Numbered from the stretch's first letter, positions 26,501-40,542 are shown. The stretch: 64,000 nt of DNA from Chitinophagales bacterium (GCA_041392475.1 JAWKLZ010000002.1:124001-188000); one strand, 5' to 3'. Translations and numbers: made by a program. Notes: a model not told the origin generated them from the letters alone.

Positions 26501-29500
26501 GCCAGAAGCAGAAAGGGTATAGCTAAACTCGAATGTGCCAGTACTTTGATTCAATGGAGTAAACGTTCCATTTGTTGCATCAAATACACCTATGTCAAGC
26601 GTTCCAGAAGTCAAAGACCATATTCCACCTGCATCTGCATTGGTGAGTTTTGAGAACAAATCAATTGGAGTGGCATCGTCATTACACACATCTTCCGAAC
26701 TGCCTGTTCCTGCACTGACCGCCGCTTGAACGGTCAGTATTTGTACAGATGAATCTGGACAACTGGTAAGTGGAGCAGCATCTAAGGTGAAAGTAAGTTC
26801 GTAATCCCCTGCATCTGCTCCTGTGGCATCGAAAGTAGTGCCTGTGAAGGTTGCAGGGTTGCTGCCAACTGGTGTGTTGGTAATTGCCCAAGTTCCCAAT
26901 TCTGTGGTAACTTGAAGCGTACTCAAATCCAATGTTCCTGAATCGTTGCACAAACCACTCGTTGGAGCTATGGTTGCCACATTTGGACATGCACAATCTT
27001 GCACCAAAATTTCCACCTCATAAGAAACATCACCACAAATACCACTAACATCCGTCAAAGTATAGGTGAAAGTATAAGTACCTGTTGTCACTCCATCAAA
27101 ATCAACTGCTGTCCAGTCAATTATATTTGCACCCGAACCATCCGTATCTGCCCAAGTACCATTTGAATCACCACCTGTTACCAAGCTGGTGAGGTCAATA
27201 ATTGAACCATCGGCACTTACATTACAAGTATTTGCATCCGTTGTTAGGGTAGCAGTAGGAGATGCTACAACGTTGATGGTAACAGTCGAGATATCGCTCC
27301 CACAAGGGCCAGAAGCAGAAAGGGTATAGCTAAACTCGAATGTGCCAGCACTTTGATTCAATGGAGTAAACGTTCCATTTGTTGCATCAAATACACCTAT
27401 GTCAAGCGTTCCAGAAGTCAAAGACCATATTCCACCTGCATCTGCATTGGTGAGTTTTGAGAACAAATCAATTGGAGTGGCATCGTCATTACACACATCT
27501 TCCGAACTGCCTGTTCCTGCACTGACCGCCGCTTGAACGGTCAGTATTTGTACAGATGAATCTGGACAACTGGTAAGTGGAGCAGCATCTAAGGTGAAAG
27601 TAAGTTCGTAATCCCCTGCATCTGCTCCTGTGGCATCGAAAGTAGTGCCTGTGAAGGTTGCAGGGTTGCTGCCAACTGGTGTGTTGGTAATTGCCCAAGT
27701 TCCCAATTCTGTGGTAACTTGAAGCGTACTCAAATCCAATGTTCCTGAATCGTTGCACAAACCACTCGTTGGAGCTATGGTTGCCACATTTGGACATGCA
27801 CAATCTTGCACCAAAATTTCCACCTCATAAGAAACATCACCACAAATACCACTAACATCCGTCAAAGTATAGGTGAAAGTATAAGTACCTGTTGTCACTC
27901 CATCAAAATCAACTGCTGTCCAGTCAATTATATTTGCACCCGAACCATCCGTATCTGCCCAAGTACCATTTGAATCACCACCTGTTACCAAGCTGGTGAG
28001 GTCAATAATTGAACCATCGGCACTTACATTACAAGTATTTGCATCCGTTGTTAGGGTAGCAGTAGGAGATGCTACAACGTTGATGGTAACAGTCGAGATA
28101 TCGCTCCCACAAGGGCCAGAAGCAGAAAGGGTATAGCTAAACTCGAATGTGCCAGCACTTTGATTCAATGGAGTAAACGTTCCATTTGTTGCATCAAATA
28201 CACCTATGTCAAGCGTTCCAGAAGTCAAAGACCATATTCCACCTGCATCTGCATTGGTGAGTTTTGAGAACAAATCAATTGGAGTGGCATCGTCATTACA
28301 CACATCTTCCGAACTGCCTGTTCCTGCACTGACCGCCGCTTGAACGGTCAGTATTTGTACAGATGAATCTGGACAACTGGTAAGTGGAGCAGCATCTAAG
28401 GTGAAAGTAAGTTCGTAATCCCCTGCATCTGCTCCTGTGGCATCGAAAGTAGTGCCTGTGAAGGTTGCAGGGTTGCTGCCAACTGGTGTGTTGGTAATTG
28501 CCCAAGTTCCCAATTCTGTGGTAACTTGAAGCGTACTCAAATCCAATGTTCCTGAATCGTTGCACAAACCACTCGTTGGAGCTATGGTTGCCACATTTGG
28601 ACATGCACAATCTTGCACCAAAATTTCCACCTCATAAGAAACATCACCACAAATACCACTAACATCCGTCAAAGTATAGGTGAAAGTATAAGTACCTGTT
28701 GTCACTCCATCAAAATCAACTGCTGTCCAGTCAATTATATTTGCACCCGAACCATCCGTATCTGCCCAAGTACCATTTGTGTCACCAGAAACAATCAAAC
28801 CCATCAAATTCAAAATTGAACCTTGGGGGCTTATGCTTGAATCGCAAACAGTCGTATTTGTTGTTACTTCTGCACTTGAAGGAGCGACCACTTCAATATT
28901 TACAAAAGCCGTATCGTTTTCACAAGGTGCAGTAGCCGTCACTACATAGCCAAACTGCAATGTTCCCGCACTTTGTCCATCAGCAGTGAATGTGCCATTG
29001 GCCGCATCAAAGCCGCCATTGTCTATACCTCCACTTAGCTCGACCCAACTTCCACCCAAAGAAAAACCTGATATGAATCCTTTCAAATCAATAGAGGCAA
29101 TCTCATTATTACAAGCAGGTTGTGAACTGCCTATGCCTGCACTGACAGCCTGTTGTACTGTCAAGACTTGCACCGAAGAATCAGGGCAGTTTGGAATTGG
29201 AGCAGCATCCAATGTAAAAGTCAATGTGTATTCTCCTGCCGACAAACCTGTGGCATCAAATGTAGTATCGCCTGTTAATGGAACAATAGTTCCAGTCGAA
29301 GATTCGATAGCTTGCCATGAACCAGATTCGGCTGTTGATTGTAAAGTAGTCAAATCCAATGTTCCCGAATCGTTGCACAAACCATCCACAGGGGTTTTTG
29401 TCGCTACGTTTGGACAGGCGCAATTTTGCACCAAAATCTCGACCCCATAAGAAACATCACCACAAATACCACTAACATCCGTCAAAGTATAGGTGAAAGT

Positions 29501-32500
29501 GTATTCTCCTGCTGTCACGCTATCAAAATCAACGGCTGTCCAATCACCCATATTTGCACCCGAACCATCCGTATCTACCCAAGTACCATTTGTGTCACCA
29601 GAAACAATCAAACCCATCAAATTCAAAATTGAACCTTGGGGGCTTATGCTTGAATCGCAAACAGTCGTATTTGTTGTTACTTCTGCACTTGAAGGAGCGA
29701 CCACTTCAATATTTACAAAAGCCGTATCGTTTTCACAAGGTGCAGTAGCCGTCACTACATAGCCAAACTGCAATGTTCCCGCACTTTGTCCATCAGCAGT
29801 GAATGTGCCATTGGCCGCATCAAAGCCGCCATTGTCTATACCTCCACTTAGCTCGACCCAACTTCCACCCAAAGAAAAACCTGATATGAATCCTTTCAAA
29901 TCAATAGAGGCAATCTCATTATTACAAGCAGGTTGTGAACTGCCTATGCCTGCACTGACAGCCTGTTGTACTGTCAAGACTTGCACCGAAGAATCAGGGC
30001 AGTTTGGAATTGGAGCAGCATCCAATGTAAAAGTCAATGTGTATTCTCCTGCCGACAAACCTGTGGCATCAAATGTAGTATCGCCTGTTAATGGAACAAT
30101 AGTTCCAGTCGAAGATTCGATAGCTTGCCATGAACCAGATTCGGCTGTTGATTGTAAAGTAGTCAAATCCAATGTTCCCGAATCGTTGCACAAACCATCC
30201 ACAGGGGTTTTTGTCGCTACGTTTGGACAGGCGCAATTTTGCACCAAAATCTCGACCCCATAAGAAACATCACCACAAATACCACTAACATCCGTCAAAG
30301 TATAGGTGAAAGTGTATTCTCCTGCTGTCACGCTATCAAAATCAACTGCTGTCCAGTCAATTATATTTGCACCCGAACCATCCGTATCTGCCCAAGTACC
30401 ATTTGTGTCACCAGAAACAATCAAACCCATCAAATTCAAAATTGAACCTTGGGGGCTTATGCTTGAATCGCAAACAGTCGTATTTGTTGTTACTTCTGCA
30501 CTTGAAGGAGCGACCACTTCAATATTTACAAAAGCTGTATCGTTTTCACAAGGTGCAGTAGCCGTCACTACATAGCCAAACTGCAATGTTCCCGCACTTT
30601 GTCCATCAGCAGTGAATGTGCCATTGGCCGCATCAAAGCCGCCATTGTCTATACCTCCACTTAGCTCGACCCAACTTCCACCCAAAGAAAAACCTGATAT
30701 GAATCCTTTCAAATCAATAGAGGCAATCTCATTATTACAAGCAGGTTGTGAACTGCCTATGCCTGCACTGACAGCCTGTTGTACTGTCAAGACTTGCACC
30801 GAAGAATCAGGGCAGTTTGGAATTGGAGCAGCATCCAATGTAAAAGTCAATGTGTATTCTCCTGCCGACAAACCTGTGGCATCAAATGTAGTATCGCCTG
30901 TTAATGGAACAATAGTTCCAGTCGAAGATTCGATAGCTTGCCATGAACCAGATTCGGCTGTTGATTGTAAAGTAGTCAAATCCAATGTTCCTGAACCGTT
31001 GCACAAACCACTCGTTGGAGCTATGGTTGCCACATTTGGACATGCACAATCTTGCACCAAAATTTCCACCTCATAAGAAACATCACCACAAATACCACTA
31101 ACATCCGTCAAAGTATAGGTGAAAGTATAAGTACCTGTTGTCACTCCATCAAAATCAACTGCTGTCCAGTCAATTATATTTGCACCCGAACCATCCGTAT
31201 CTGCCCAAGTACCATTTGTATCACCACCCGTTACCAAGCTGGTGAGGTCAATAATTGAACCATCGGCACTTGCATTACAAGTATTTGCATCCGTTGTTAG
31301 GGTAGTAGTAGGAGATGCTACAACGTTGATGGTAACAGTCGAGATATCGCTCCCACAAGGGCCAGAAGCAGAAAGGGTATAATCAAACTCGAATGTGCCA
31401 GCACTTTGATTCAATGGGGTAAACGTTCCATTTGTTGCATCAAATACACCTATGTCAAGCGTTCCAGAAGTCAAAGACCATATTCCACCTGCATCTGCAT
31501 TGGTGAGTTTTGAGAACAAATCAATTGGAGTGGCATCGTCATTACACACATCTTCCGAACTGCCTGTTCCTGCACTGACCGCCGCTTGAACGGTCAGTAT
31601 TTGTACAGATGAATCTGGACAACTGGTAAGTGGAGCAGCATCTAAGGTGAAAGTAAGTTCGTAATCCCCTGCATCTGCTCCTGTGGCATCGAAAGTAGTG
31701 CCTGTGAAGGTTGCAGGGTTGCTGCCAACTGGTGTGTTGGTAATTGCCCAAGTTCCCAATTCTGTGGTAACTTGAAGCGTACTCAAATCCAATGTTCCTG
31801 AATCGTTGCACAAACCACTCGTTGGAGCTATGGTTGCCACATTTGGACATGCACAATCTTGCACCAAAATTTCCACCTCATAAGAAACATCACCACAAAT
31901 ACCACTAACATCCGTCAAAGTATAGGTGAAAGTATAAGTACCTGTTGTCACTCCATCAAAATCAACTGCTGTCCAGTCAATTATATTTGCACCCGAACCA
32001 TCCGTATCTGCCCAAGTACCATTTGTATCACCACCTGTTACCAAGCTGGTGAGGTCAATAATTGAACCATCGGCACTTGCATTACAAGTATTTGCATCCG
32101 TTGTTAGGGTAGCAGTAGGAGATGCTACAACGTTGATGGTAACAGTCGAGATATCGCTCCCACAAGGCCAGAAGCAGAAAGGGTATAGCTAAACTCGAAT
32201 GTGCCAGCACTTTGATTCAATGGAGTAAACGTTCCATTTGTTGCATCAAATACACCTATGTCAAGCGTTCCAGAAGTCAAAGACCATATTCCACCTGCAT
32301 CTGCATTGGTGAGTTTTGAGAACAAATCAATTGGAGTGGCATCGTCATTACAAGCTGTTGTATTTTGCCCTGTTCCCGCACTGAGCGCACCTTCAATGGT
32401 TATTTCTACTGTTGAAGTGGCATTACTACAAGGTGTATTACCCGTGACAGTATAGGTAAATTCCAATATATCTGCTGTTTGACCTAAAGGAACGAACGTA

Positions 32501-35500
32501 GCAGTTGTAGCATCAAAAATACCTCCATTTATTGTTCCAGAGGTTTGCGTCCAATTCCTCCTGTATCTGCGCCTGTCAAAAGTCCATTCAAATCAATTGA
32601 AGTAACATCATCACTACAAGCTGTTGTGTTTTGTCCTGTTCCCGCATTCGGTGTATCTTCAATGGTTATTTCTACTGTTGAAGTGGCATTACTACAAGGT
32701 GTATTACCCGTGACAGTATAGGTAAATTCCAATATACCTGCGGATTGACCCAAAGGGTTAAAAGTACCATTCAGATCATCAAAAACACCTCCGTTAATTG
32801 TTCCAGAGGTTTGCGTCCAATTCCCTCCTGTATCTGCGCCTGTCAAAAGTCCATTCAAATCAATTGAAGTAACATCATCACTACAAGCTGTTGTGTTTTG
32901 TCCTGTTCCCGCATTCGGTGTATCTTCAATGGTTATTTCTACTGTTGAAGTGGCATTACTACAAGGTGTATTACCCGTGACAGTATAGATAAATTCCAAT
33001 ATACCTGCGGATTGACCCAAAGGGTTAAAAGTACCATTCAGATCATCAAAAACACCTCCGTTAATTGTTCCAGAGGTTTGCGTCCAATTCCTCCTGTATC
33101 TGCGCCTGTCAAAAGTCCATTCAAATCAATTGAAGTAACATCATCACTACAAGCTGTTGTGTTTTGTCCTGTTCCCGCATTCGGTGTATCTTCAATGGTT
33201 ATTTCTACTGTTGAAGTGGCATTACTACAAGGTGTATTACCCGTGACAGTATAGGTAAATTCCAATATACCTGCGGATTGACCCAAAGGGTTAAAAGTAC
33301 CATTCAGATCATCAAAAACACCTCCGTTAATTGTTCCCGATGTCAATTTCCAAATTCCTCCACTATCTGCATCTGCAAGCAATGAAGACAACAGTATGGC
33401 AGTGGCATCATTGTTACAAACACTTAAATCGGATGAACTTCCTGCATCAACAGGCTCAACAACAACAATAGTGATGGAGGCACTTTGGTTGCAGCCTGGC
33501 GGAGGAGGCATGTCTAAGGTAAAGGTCAGTGTATAATCCCCTGCATCTGCGCCCGTGGCATCAAACATAGAATCAACCAATGAGGCAGGATTTGTGCCTA
33601 TAGGTGTAGATGCCATAGACCAATTTCCCGATGAATTGGTAAGTTGTATCGCATTGTCTGACAAATCAATCAAAGCTGCATCGGCACATAATGGACCAGG
33701 TGCCAATATGGCTATACTTGGGCAGTTGCAATCTTCGATGATAAGTGTAATGGAATACACCTGTTCTGAACAGGGTGGATCAGCGCTGTTGGTGGTATAG
33801 TCAAACTGATAGGAATTGGGAGTAATTCCGTCAAAATTTACTGAAGTCAAGTCACTCATATCCACTCCAGAAGCACCTACATCGTTCCATGTTCCGCCTG
33901 CATCACCAGCAGTGATCAAAGCACTAAAGTTTACAATTGAGCCACCTGCAGTTGTATTACATATTGGGGCAGGATTGTTCAGTGTAGCCGTTGGAGGTTC
34001 ATTGACCGTAACTTCTGTACTGACCAATTCCGATTCACAGCCATCTACCGTCACTATCAATTCATAAGTTCCTGCATTGGTCGCATCCACATTGTTGATA
34101 AGTGGGTCTTCTTGGATAGAACTAAAACTTGGGCCTGTCCAATTGTAGGTGACAGTTGTTCCTCCAATATCTGAACTGCCGAGTAATTGCAAATCGCCGT
34201 CAATACACGCACCATTATTGCTTGCGGTTGCAACGGGAACGGCATTGACGATTACAGAAGTGGTTGCGCCTTGTGATACACAGTCATTAACTGTGATGGT
34301 CACGCTATAATCACCTGCACTGGCAGCATCTGCATTGGAAACAATTGGATTTTGTTCGGTGGAGCTAAAGCTATTGGGGCCACTCCATTGATAGGTGGCA
34401 GTAGCACCTGTGGTGGAGGTGTTGCTGTTCAATTGTACATCTGCACCCATACAAGCAGGGCTGTCATTGGTGGCGGTTGCCAATGGAACGGCATTGACGA
34501 TTACAGAAGTCATTGCGCCTTGTGATACACAGTCATCAACTGTGATGGTCACGCTATAATCACCTGCACTGGCAGCATCTGCATTGGAAACAATTGGATT
34601 TTGTTCGGTGGAACTAAAGCTATTGGGTCCACTCCATTGATAGGATACAGTAGCACCTGTTGCGGAGGTGTTGCTGTTCAGTTGTACATCTGCACCCATA
34701 CAAGCAGGGCTGTCATTGGTGGCGGTTGCAACGGGAACGGCATTGACGATTACAGAAGTCATTGCGCCTTGTGACACACAGTCATCAACTGTGATGGTCA
34801 CGCTATAATCACCTGTACTGGCAGCATCTGCATTGGAAACAATTGGATTTTGTTCGGTGGAGCTAAAGCTATTGGGGCCACTCCATTGATAGGTGACAGT
34901 AGCACCTGTTGTGGAGGTATTGCTGTTCAATTGTACATCTGCACCCATGCAAGTAGGGCTGTCATTGGTGGCGGTTGCCAATGGAACGGCATTGACGATT
35001 ACAGAAGTGGTTGCGCCTTGTGATACACAACCATCAACTGTGATGGTCACGCTATAATCACCTGTACTGGCAGCATCTGCATTGGAAACAATTGGATTTT
35101 GTTCGGTGGAGCTAAAGCTATTGGGGCCACTCCATTGATAGGTGACAGTAGTACCTGTTGTGGAGGTATTGCTGTTCAATTGTACATCTGCACCCATGCA
35201 AGTAGGGCTGTCATTGGTGGCGGTTGCCAATGGAACGGCATTGACGATTACAGAAGTGGTTGCGCCTTCAGATACGCAACCATCAACTGTAATGGTCACG
35301 CTATAATCACCTGTACTGGCAGCATCTGCATTGGAAACAATTGGATTTTGTTCGGTGGAGCTAAAGCTATTGGTACACTCCATTGATAGGTGACAGTAGC
35401 ACCTGTTGTGGAGGTATTGCTGTTCAATTGTACATCTGCACCCATGCAAGTAGGGCTGTCATTGGTGGCGGTTGCCAATGGAACGGCATTGACGATTACA

Positions 35501-38500
35501 GAAGTGGTTGCGCCTTGTGATACACAACCATCAACTGTGATGGTCACGCTATAATCACCTGTACTGGCAGCATCTGCATTGGAAACAATTGGATTTTGTT
35601 CGGTGGAGCTAAAGCTGCACTCCATTGATAGGTGACAGTAGTGCCTGTTGTAGCGGTGTTGCTGTTCAATTGTACATCTGCACCCATGCAAGCAGGGCTG
35701 TCATTGGTGGCGGTTGCCAATGGAACGGCATTGACGATTACAGAAGTCATTGCACCTTGTGATACACAACCATCAACTGTGATGGTCACGCTATAATCAC
35801 CTGTACTGGCAGCATCTGCATTGGAAACAATTGGATTTTGTTCGGTGGAGCTAAAGCTATTGGTACTACTCCATTGATAGGTGACAGTAGCACCACCTGT
35901 TGTGGAGGTATTGCTGTTCAATTGTACATCTGCACCCATGCAAGTAGGGCTGTCATTGGTGGCGGTTGCCAATGGAACGGCATTGACGATTACAGAAGTG
36001 GTTGCGCATTGACGATTCAGAAGTTGTTGATACACAACCATCAACTGTGATGGTCACGCTATAATCACCTGTACTGGCAGCATCTGCATTGGAAACAATT
36101 GGATTTTGTTCGGTGGAGCTAAAGCTATTGGTACTCCATTGATAGGTGACAGTAGTACCTGTTGTGGAGGTATTGCTGTTCAATTGTACATCTGCACCCA
36201 TGCAAGTAGGGCTGTCATTGGTGGCGGTTGCCAATGGAACGGCATTGACGATTACAGAAGTGGTTGCGCCTTGTGATACGCAACCATCAACTGTGATGGT
36301 CACGCTATAATCACCTGTACTGGCAGCATCTGCATTGGAAACAATTGGATTTTGTTCGGTGGAGCTAAAGCTCACTCCATTGATAGGTGACAGTAGTACC
36401 TGTTGTGGAGTGTATTGCTGTTCAATTGTACATCTGCACCCATGCAAGCAGGGCTGTCATTGGAACGGCATTGGCGGTCAGATGCAACCATCAACTGTAA
36501 TGGGAACGCATCTGCATTGACGATTACACTCCATTGAAGGTGACAGTTGCCTGCCTTGTGATACACAGTCATCAACTGTGATGGTCACGCTATAATCACC
36601 TGTACTGGCAGCATCTGCATTGGAAACAATTGGATTTTGTTCGGTGGAGCTAAAGCTGTTTGGACCACTCCATTGATAGGCGACAGTAGTACCTGTTGTG
36701 GAGGTGTTGCTGTTCAATTGTACATCTGCACCCATGCAAGCAGGGCTGTCATTGGTGGCGGTTGCCAAAGGAACGGCATTGATGGTAATGTCGGTAGTGG
36801 AAGGATCGGAAGTACAACCATCTACTGTAATCGTGACGGCGTAAGTGCCTGATTGAATGGTGGTCGCATCAGTTAAAATGGGGTTTTGATTGGTGGAAGT
36901 GAAATTGTTTGGACCACTCCAGACATAGCCAATGGTGCTGCCACCTGTAGAAGTGCTGCTATTTAAAGTTATGTCGTCACCTGTACAGGCGGGACTTCCC
37001 GTATTGGAGGCAGAAGCATTGGGTACAGACAATACTGTTACAGATACAGTGGCAGGGTCAGAGACACAACCTTCTGCGGTGATGACAACCGTATAATTTC
37101 CTGAATCTCCTACTGCCACATTGGTCAATGTGGGACTTTGTTCGGTAGAGCTAAAAGTATTCGGTCCCGACCATTGATAGGTGATGTCTGTGGCGGAGGA
37201 AGTCGTGAGAGCGTTTAAGGTCATATCCTTTCCTATACAAGCTGCTCCCTGATCTACCTCTGCTGTTGCATCGGGTTGCTCAGAAATTGAAACGACCGTG
37301 GTATCTCCTTTTGAAAGACACCCATCTATCGTTACCTTCAATATGTATTCTCCTGCATCTGCTAATTCTACTGTTGACAATAAGGGGTCTTGAGTCGAGG
37401 AACTGTAGTTATCAGGACCCGACCATTGGTATGTTGGCATACTGCTTCCCGATACGGTAGTGCTTCCTGTCAATTGAACATCTTCTCCCTCACAAACAGG
37501 ACTGTTATTGTCTGCCATCGCATCTGAAGTATGGATGGTATAAATGACGGCATAAGTAGCATTTGTTGTATTCCCTACCCCTATATAAGTGGGCGTAACA
37601 GCGAAGGCTAAGGTATCTAAATCCTCCTCATAAGAAACCAAACTATAGGTCATATTGACCACATCTATCCATTGTGGATTGTTTAGGGTATCGGGGATGG
37701 ATAGGTGAATGCTGTCTCCCACGGTATAGCAAAGCGTTTCTTCCAATATCACCAAAGGCAAGATTTCATCTGCTCCCATATCGGGCAGTTGGGTAGTGCC
37801 ATCGGGTCGAGGTTCTCCGTCAATGTCGAGGGGGAACAGGGCGGCTATCGCAGGATCGGCTGCATTGGTTTGTTGGGTAATGTCTAAGATGTGTAAGTTG
37901 TTAAAAGCTATAAAAATAGGATTGATGCTGACCGAATGATCATTGTCGGGTAAGGAAGGAATATCATTGAAGATAGCACCTCCAATGTTTACTATTCCTG
38001 CATTGGGAGAAAAATAGTTGTTGTAATCCCATGTATTTATACTACTTTCATTCTCAATATGAGCGGGAAAGCCCATACCTCCATCTGTCGTAAAAGTATT
38101 GTTTTGTACATCTACGTCCGAACTTGCTGCATCTATGTAAATGCCATCTCCATTGCCTTCTGCATTGACGCTATTGTGATAGACCCACCAAGAATCTCCA
38201 TTCTCAAATACGATTCCTGCGCTTGGCATCGTTCCACCAAAATTTCCACTGACCGTATTGTTCACGATATAGGGCGGATCATTGGCAGAATCAGCTGGGT
38301 TTTGTCCACTGTCTTCAATGTAAATGCCTTGACCCGATATATTGTAGAGTTCATTTCCTTCAATGCCAGGAACGCTGTATTGAGCTACTTCGAGTTGGGA
38401 TTCTCCCGCATAGATTCCGTATTCAAATACTTCCAATTGGGATTCGGCATAGCGCAGTTGTATGCCTGTGTTGTCGGGATTTAGATTAGGTGAGACACGG

Positions 38501-40470
38501 TCAATGATCAAATTAATGATGTTCTCTTTGACCAAGAAATTAGTGAGGTAGCCCAACAATATTCCCGTATCGTAACTGTCTTCGATGACATTGTCTTGAA
38601 TGACAGGACCCTTCATACTTTTATCGCTGTTTCCCAAGATGGCAATCCCTGTATGCCCTCCTCTGATATTATTGTTGTGAATGACTGTTCGGTTGGCATT
38701 GTTGCCATAGTGGTCGGGTGCATTGATAGAATTATCGCTGTTCGATGCCACTATGCCCATATAGCAAGTACTCGTTTCGTTCACTCCTACATCTATCGTA
38801 CAATTTCGGATATAGACACTGTCCGCTTGGTTTTTGAGGTGAATGCCCCATGCGCCCGTAGCTACGGGAGAGGCTTCAATATTCAAACCATTAATGATGA
38901 CATGGTCTGCTCCATCTATTTGGATAATAGCGGGATTCGTACACGTCGCTAAACTATTAGTCAATGTAGCACCATTGCCATTGATGGTCAAGCTATCCGT
39001 AGCTGTCAATCCTACATAGTCTGTAATATGAACCTGTTCATCTAAAGTAATTCCTGCTTCTACTTCTAAGGTGACTTGTTTGTACATCCCTACTTGAGAC
39101 AAGGAATCCATGGCATGTTGTAGGTTGATAAAATCAGAGGAAGGACTGGGCCCTACCGTATAAGTACCTCCTAATGGGGCATATATACTAAATAGCCACA
39201 TGTCAAAATTCCCATAATTTCCACTTACATCATTGTCTATAGATTCCGAATAACCTCCATAAATATACCCTTCTGAAATAGGTAAAATAGTACCTCCTTC
39301 TTCATAGTCACTACCGCCATAATTTTGTTCCCAATCAATATTTCCATTTGCATCAATATTAAGCAACCATACATCACTAGACCCATAGTTACCTCCTACA
39401 TCTCCATTACTAGATTCAGATCGTCCTATAATTATATAACCACCATTAGATGATAAAGCTACTGAGTTAACAATATCTCTACCAGTACCTCCATAATTTT
39501 GTTCCCACTGAATATTTCCATTAGAATCTGTTTTTACTACCCAAAAATCAGTATTTCCATTATTTGCATCTACATCATCAGTAACAGAATTCGTATTCCC
39601 TCCTATAATATATCCTCCATCAACTGTTTGAATGATTGATTCAGCTGTATCATCACCACTCCCTCCGTAATTTTTATCCCACTGAATATTTCCATTAGCG
39701 TCTATTTTTACCACCCAAAAATCCTTACCCCCATAGTTTAAATCTACATCATTATCATTTGACATAGTAAACCCTGACAATATATAACCCCCGTCTGTAG
39801 TCGATGCCATAGATAAACATTCATCTACATCACTTCCGCCATAATTTTTATCCCACTGAATATTTCCATTAGAATCTATTTTTACCACCCAAAAATCTCG
39901 ATTACCATAATTTGAATTTACATCATTATCTGATGATTCTGATAAACCTCCAATTATATAGCCGCCATCTGAAGTAGATAAAATATTGTAAGCAAAATCT
40001 TGGTCACTACCACCATAGTTTTGATTCCAGTCTATTATACCATTAGCATCTATTTTTACTACCCAAAAATCTTGTTGACCATAGTTACCTACTACATCCA
40101 AATTACTTGAGGTAGAATAACCTGCTATTATATATCCCCCATCAGATGTTATAGATAAAGATCTTCCTACATCAAATAAATTACCTCCATAATTTTTATC
40201 CCATTGAATATTTCCATCTATATCTATTTCTGCTACCCACATGTCTGTTCCTCCATTACTTCCATCTACATCATTATCATTTGAACTAGTCTGACCTACT
40301 AAAATAAAATTATTTCCACTAGTGGGAATCATATAATGTAGGTAATCTATATTGCTACCGCCATAGTTCTGTTCCCATACGACTCCTTGAGAGTAGGCAA
40401 CCAAGGATGACAATAAAGCAAAACAAATAATTAACAAATATTTTGTAGAAGAGTAGAGTAGGTTTTTCAT
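23538..40470 (-). CDS. Giant T9SS type B surface protein with tandem repeats, frameshifted in this sequence
   Basis: One leftward reading unit of about 16.9 kb (roughly 5,640 codons) is inferred by joining fragments. In order: signal peptide (to about residue 27, VAYSQ); seven propeller-like repeats of 55-60 residues with DGGYIIGG and WDKNYGGS motifs; a right-handed beta-helix region (about 440-870, VIINGLNIEAS..., VIHNNNIRGG...) ending in LPDMGADEI; Ig/PKD-like domains, first divergent and then near-identical 83-residue units; 89-residue units (GQNTTACSDDVTSIDLNG); 269/271-residue macro-repeats, each made of three Cys-containing beta domains; and a C-terminal gliding/type B domain (MPAAFSPNNDGVNDEFGI). 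It is probably an adhesin or matrix protein anchored through T9SS. Single-base losses at about 26500, 32166, 32557 and 33090 and a scrambled zone at 35.3-36.8 kb break the frame. These could be sequence errors or real. Confidence 0.85.
24740..32353. repeat. 807/813-bp macro-repeat array in the giant gene
   Basis: Two unit types alternate: A (807 bp, protein signature SSEDVCNDDATPIDLFSKL) and B (813 bp, signature SSQPACNNEIASIDLKGF). Equivalent points of A lie near 25063, 26682, 27489, 28296 and 31542, and of B near 25753, 28986, 29799 and 30612. From the N-terminal side the order is A B B B A A A B A. Stretches of over 300 bp appear identical between all five A copies, and over 400 bp between B copies. 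This implies very recent expansion or gene conversion. A third domain, GTWADTDGSGANIIDWTAV, is shared by both types. Confidence 0.9.
32354..33334. repeat. 267-bp repeat units in the giant gene
   Basis: Equivalent points (CTGTTGT) lie near 32354, 32621, 32888 and 33154, giving spacings of 267, 267 and 266 bp. Each full unit encodes 89 residues (GQNTTACSDDVTSIDLNG ... TGNTPCSNATSTVEITIE). The copies at about 32557 and 33090 have CC where the intact copy at about 32821 has CCC, and each shifts the frame. Confidence 0.85.
34215..36790. repeat. 249-bp Ig-like repeat units, partly scrambled
   Basis: Equivalent points (TGCACCC) lie at 34442, 34691, 34940, 35189, 35437, 35679, 35931, 36193, 36435 and 36727. 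The first three spacings are exactly 249 bp (83 residues: NAVPLATATNDSP ... SVIV). The later ones are 248, 242, 252, 262, 242 and 292 bp. The irregular part contains small deletions around GCTATTGGGGCC and a partly repeated segment near 36006. The reading frame breaks repeatedly there. Confidence 0.85.
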
Positions 40471-40511
40471 TTAGTGGTGTATTTTAAAAAGTGAGAATTA
40501 AGTCTTTATCC

Positions 40512-40519
40512 AAAAATAA
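40512..40519 (-). promoter_or_regulatory. -7 promoter element of the giant surface protein gene
   Basis: TATTTTTG on the leftward strand matches TAnnTTTG and lies about 42 nt before the ATG at 40470. No good -33 TTTG is visible at the usual spacing. If it is used, the giant gene has its own promoter separate from the propeller gene upstream. Confidence 0.4.
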
Positions 40520-40542
40520 CTGGGGGTTTAAATCTGTTGAAT

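Noticed and set aside
25380..32065. Several identical rightward ORFs of 68-154 codons opposite the giant gene
   Set aside because: They repeat with the same 807/813-bp period and are antisense shadows of the repeats. They have no start signals, family motifs or independent codon pattern.
34215..36790. Regular spacing that could suggest a CRISPR or satellite array
   Set aside because: The 249-bp units are coding and near-identical over their whole length, with no short repeat and unique spacer structure.
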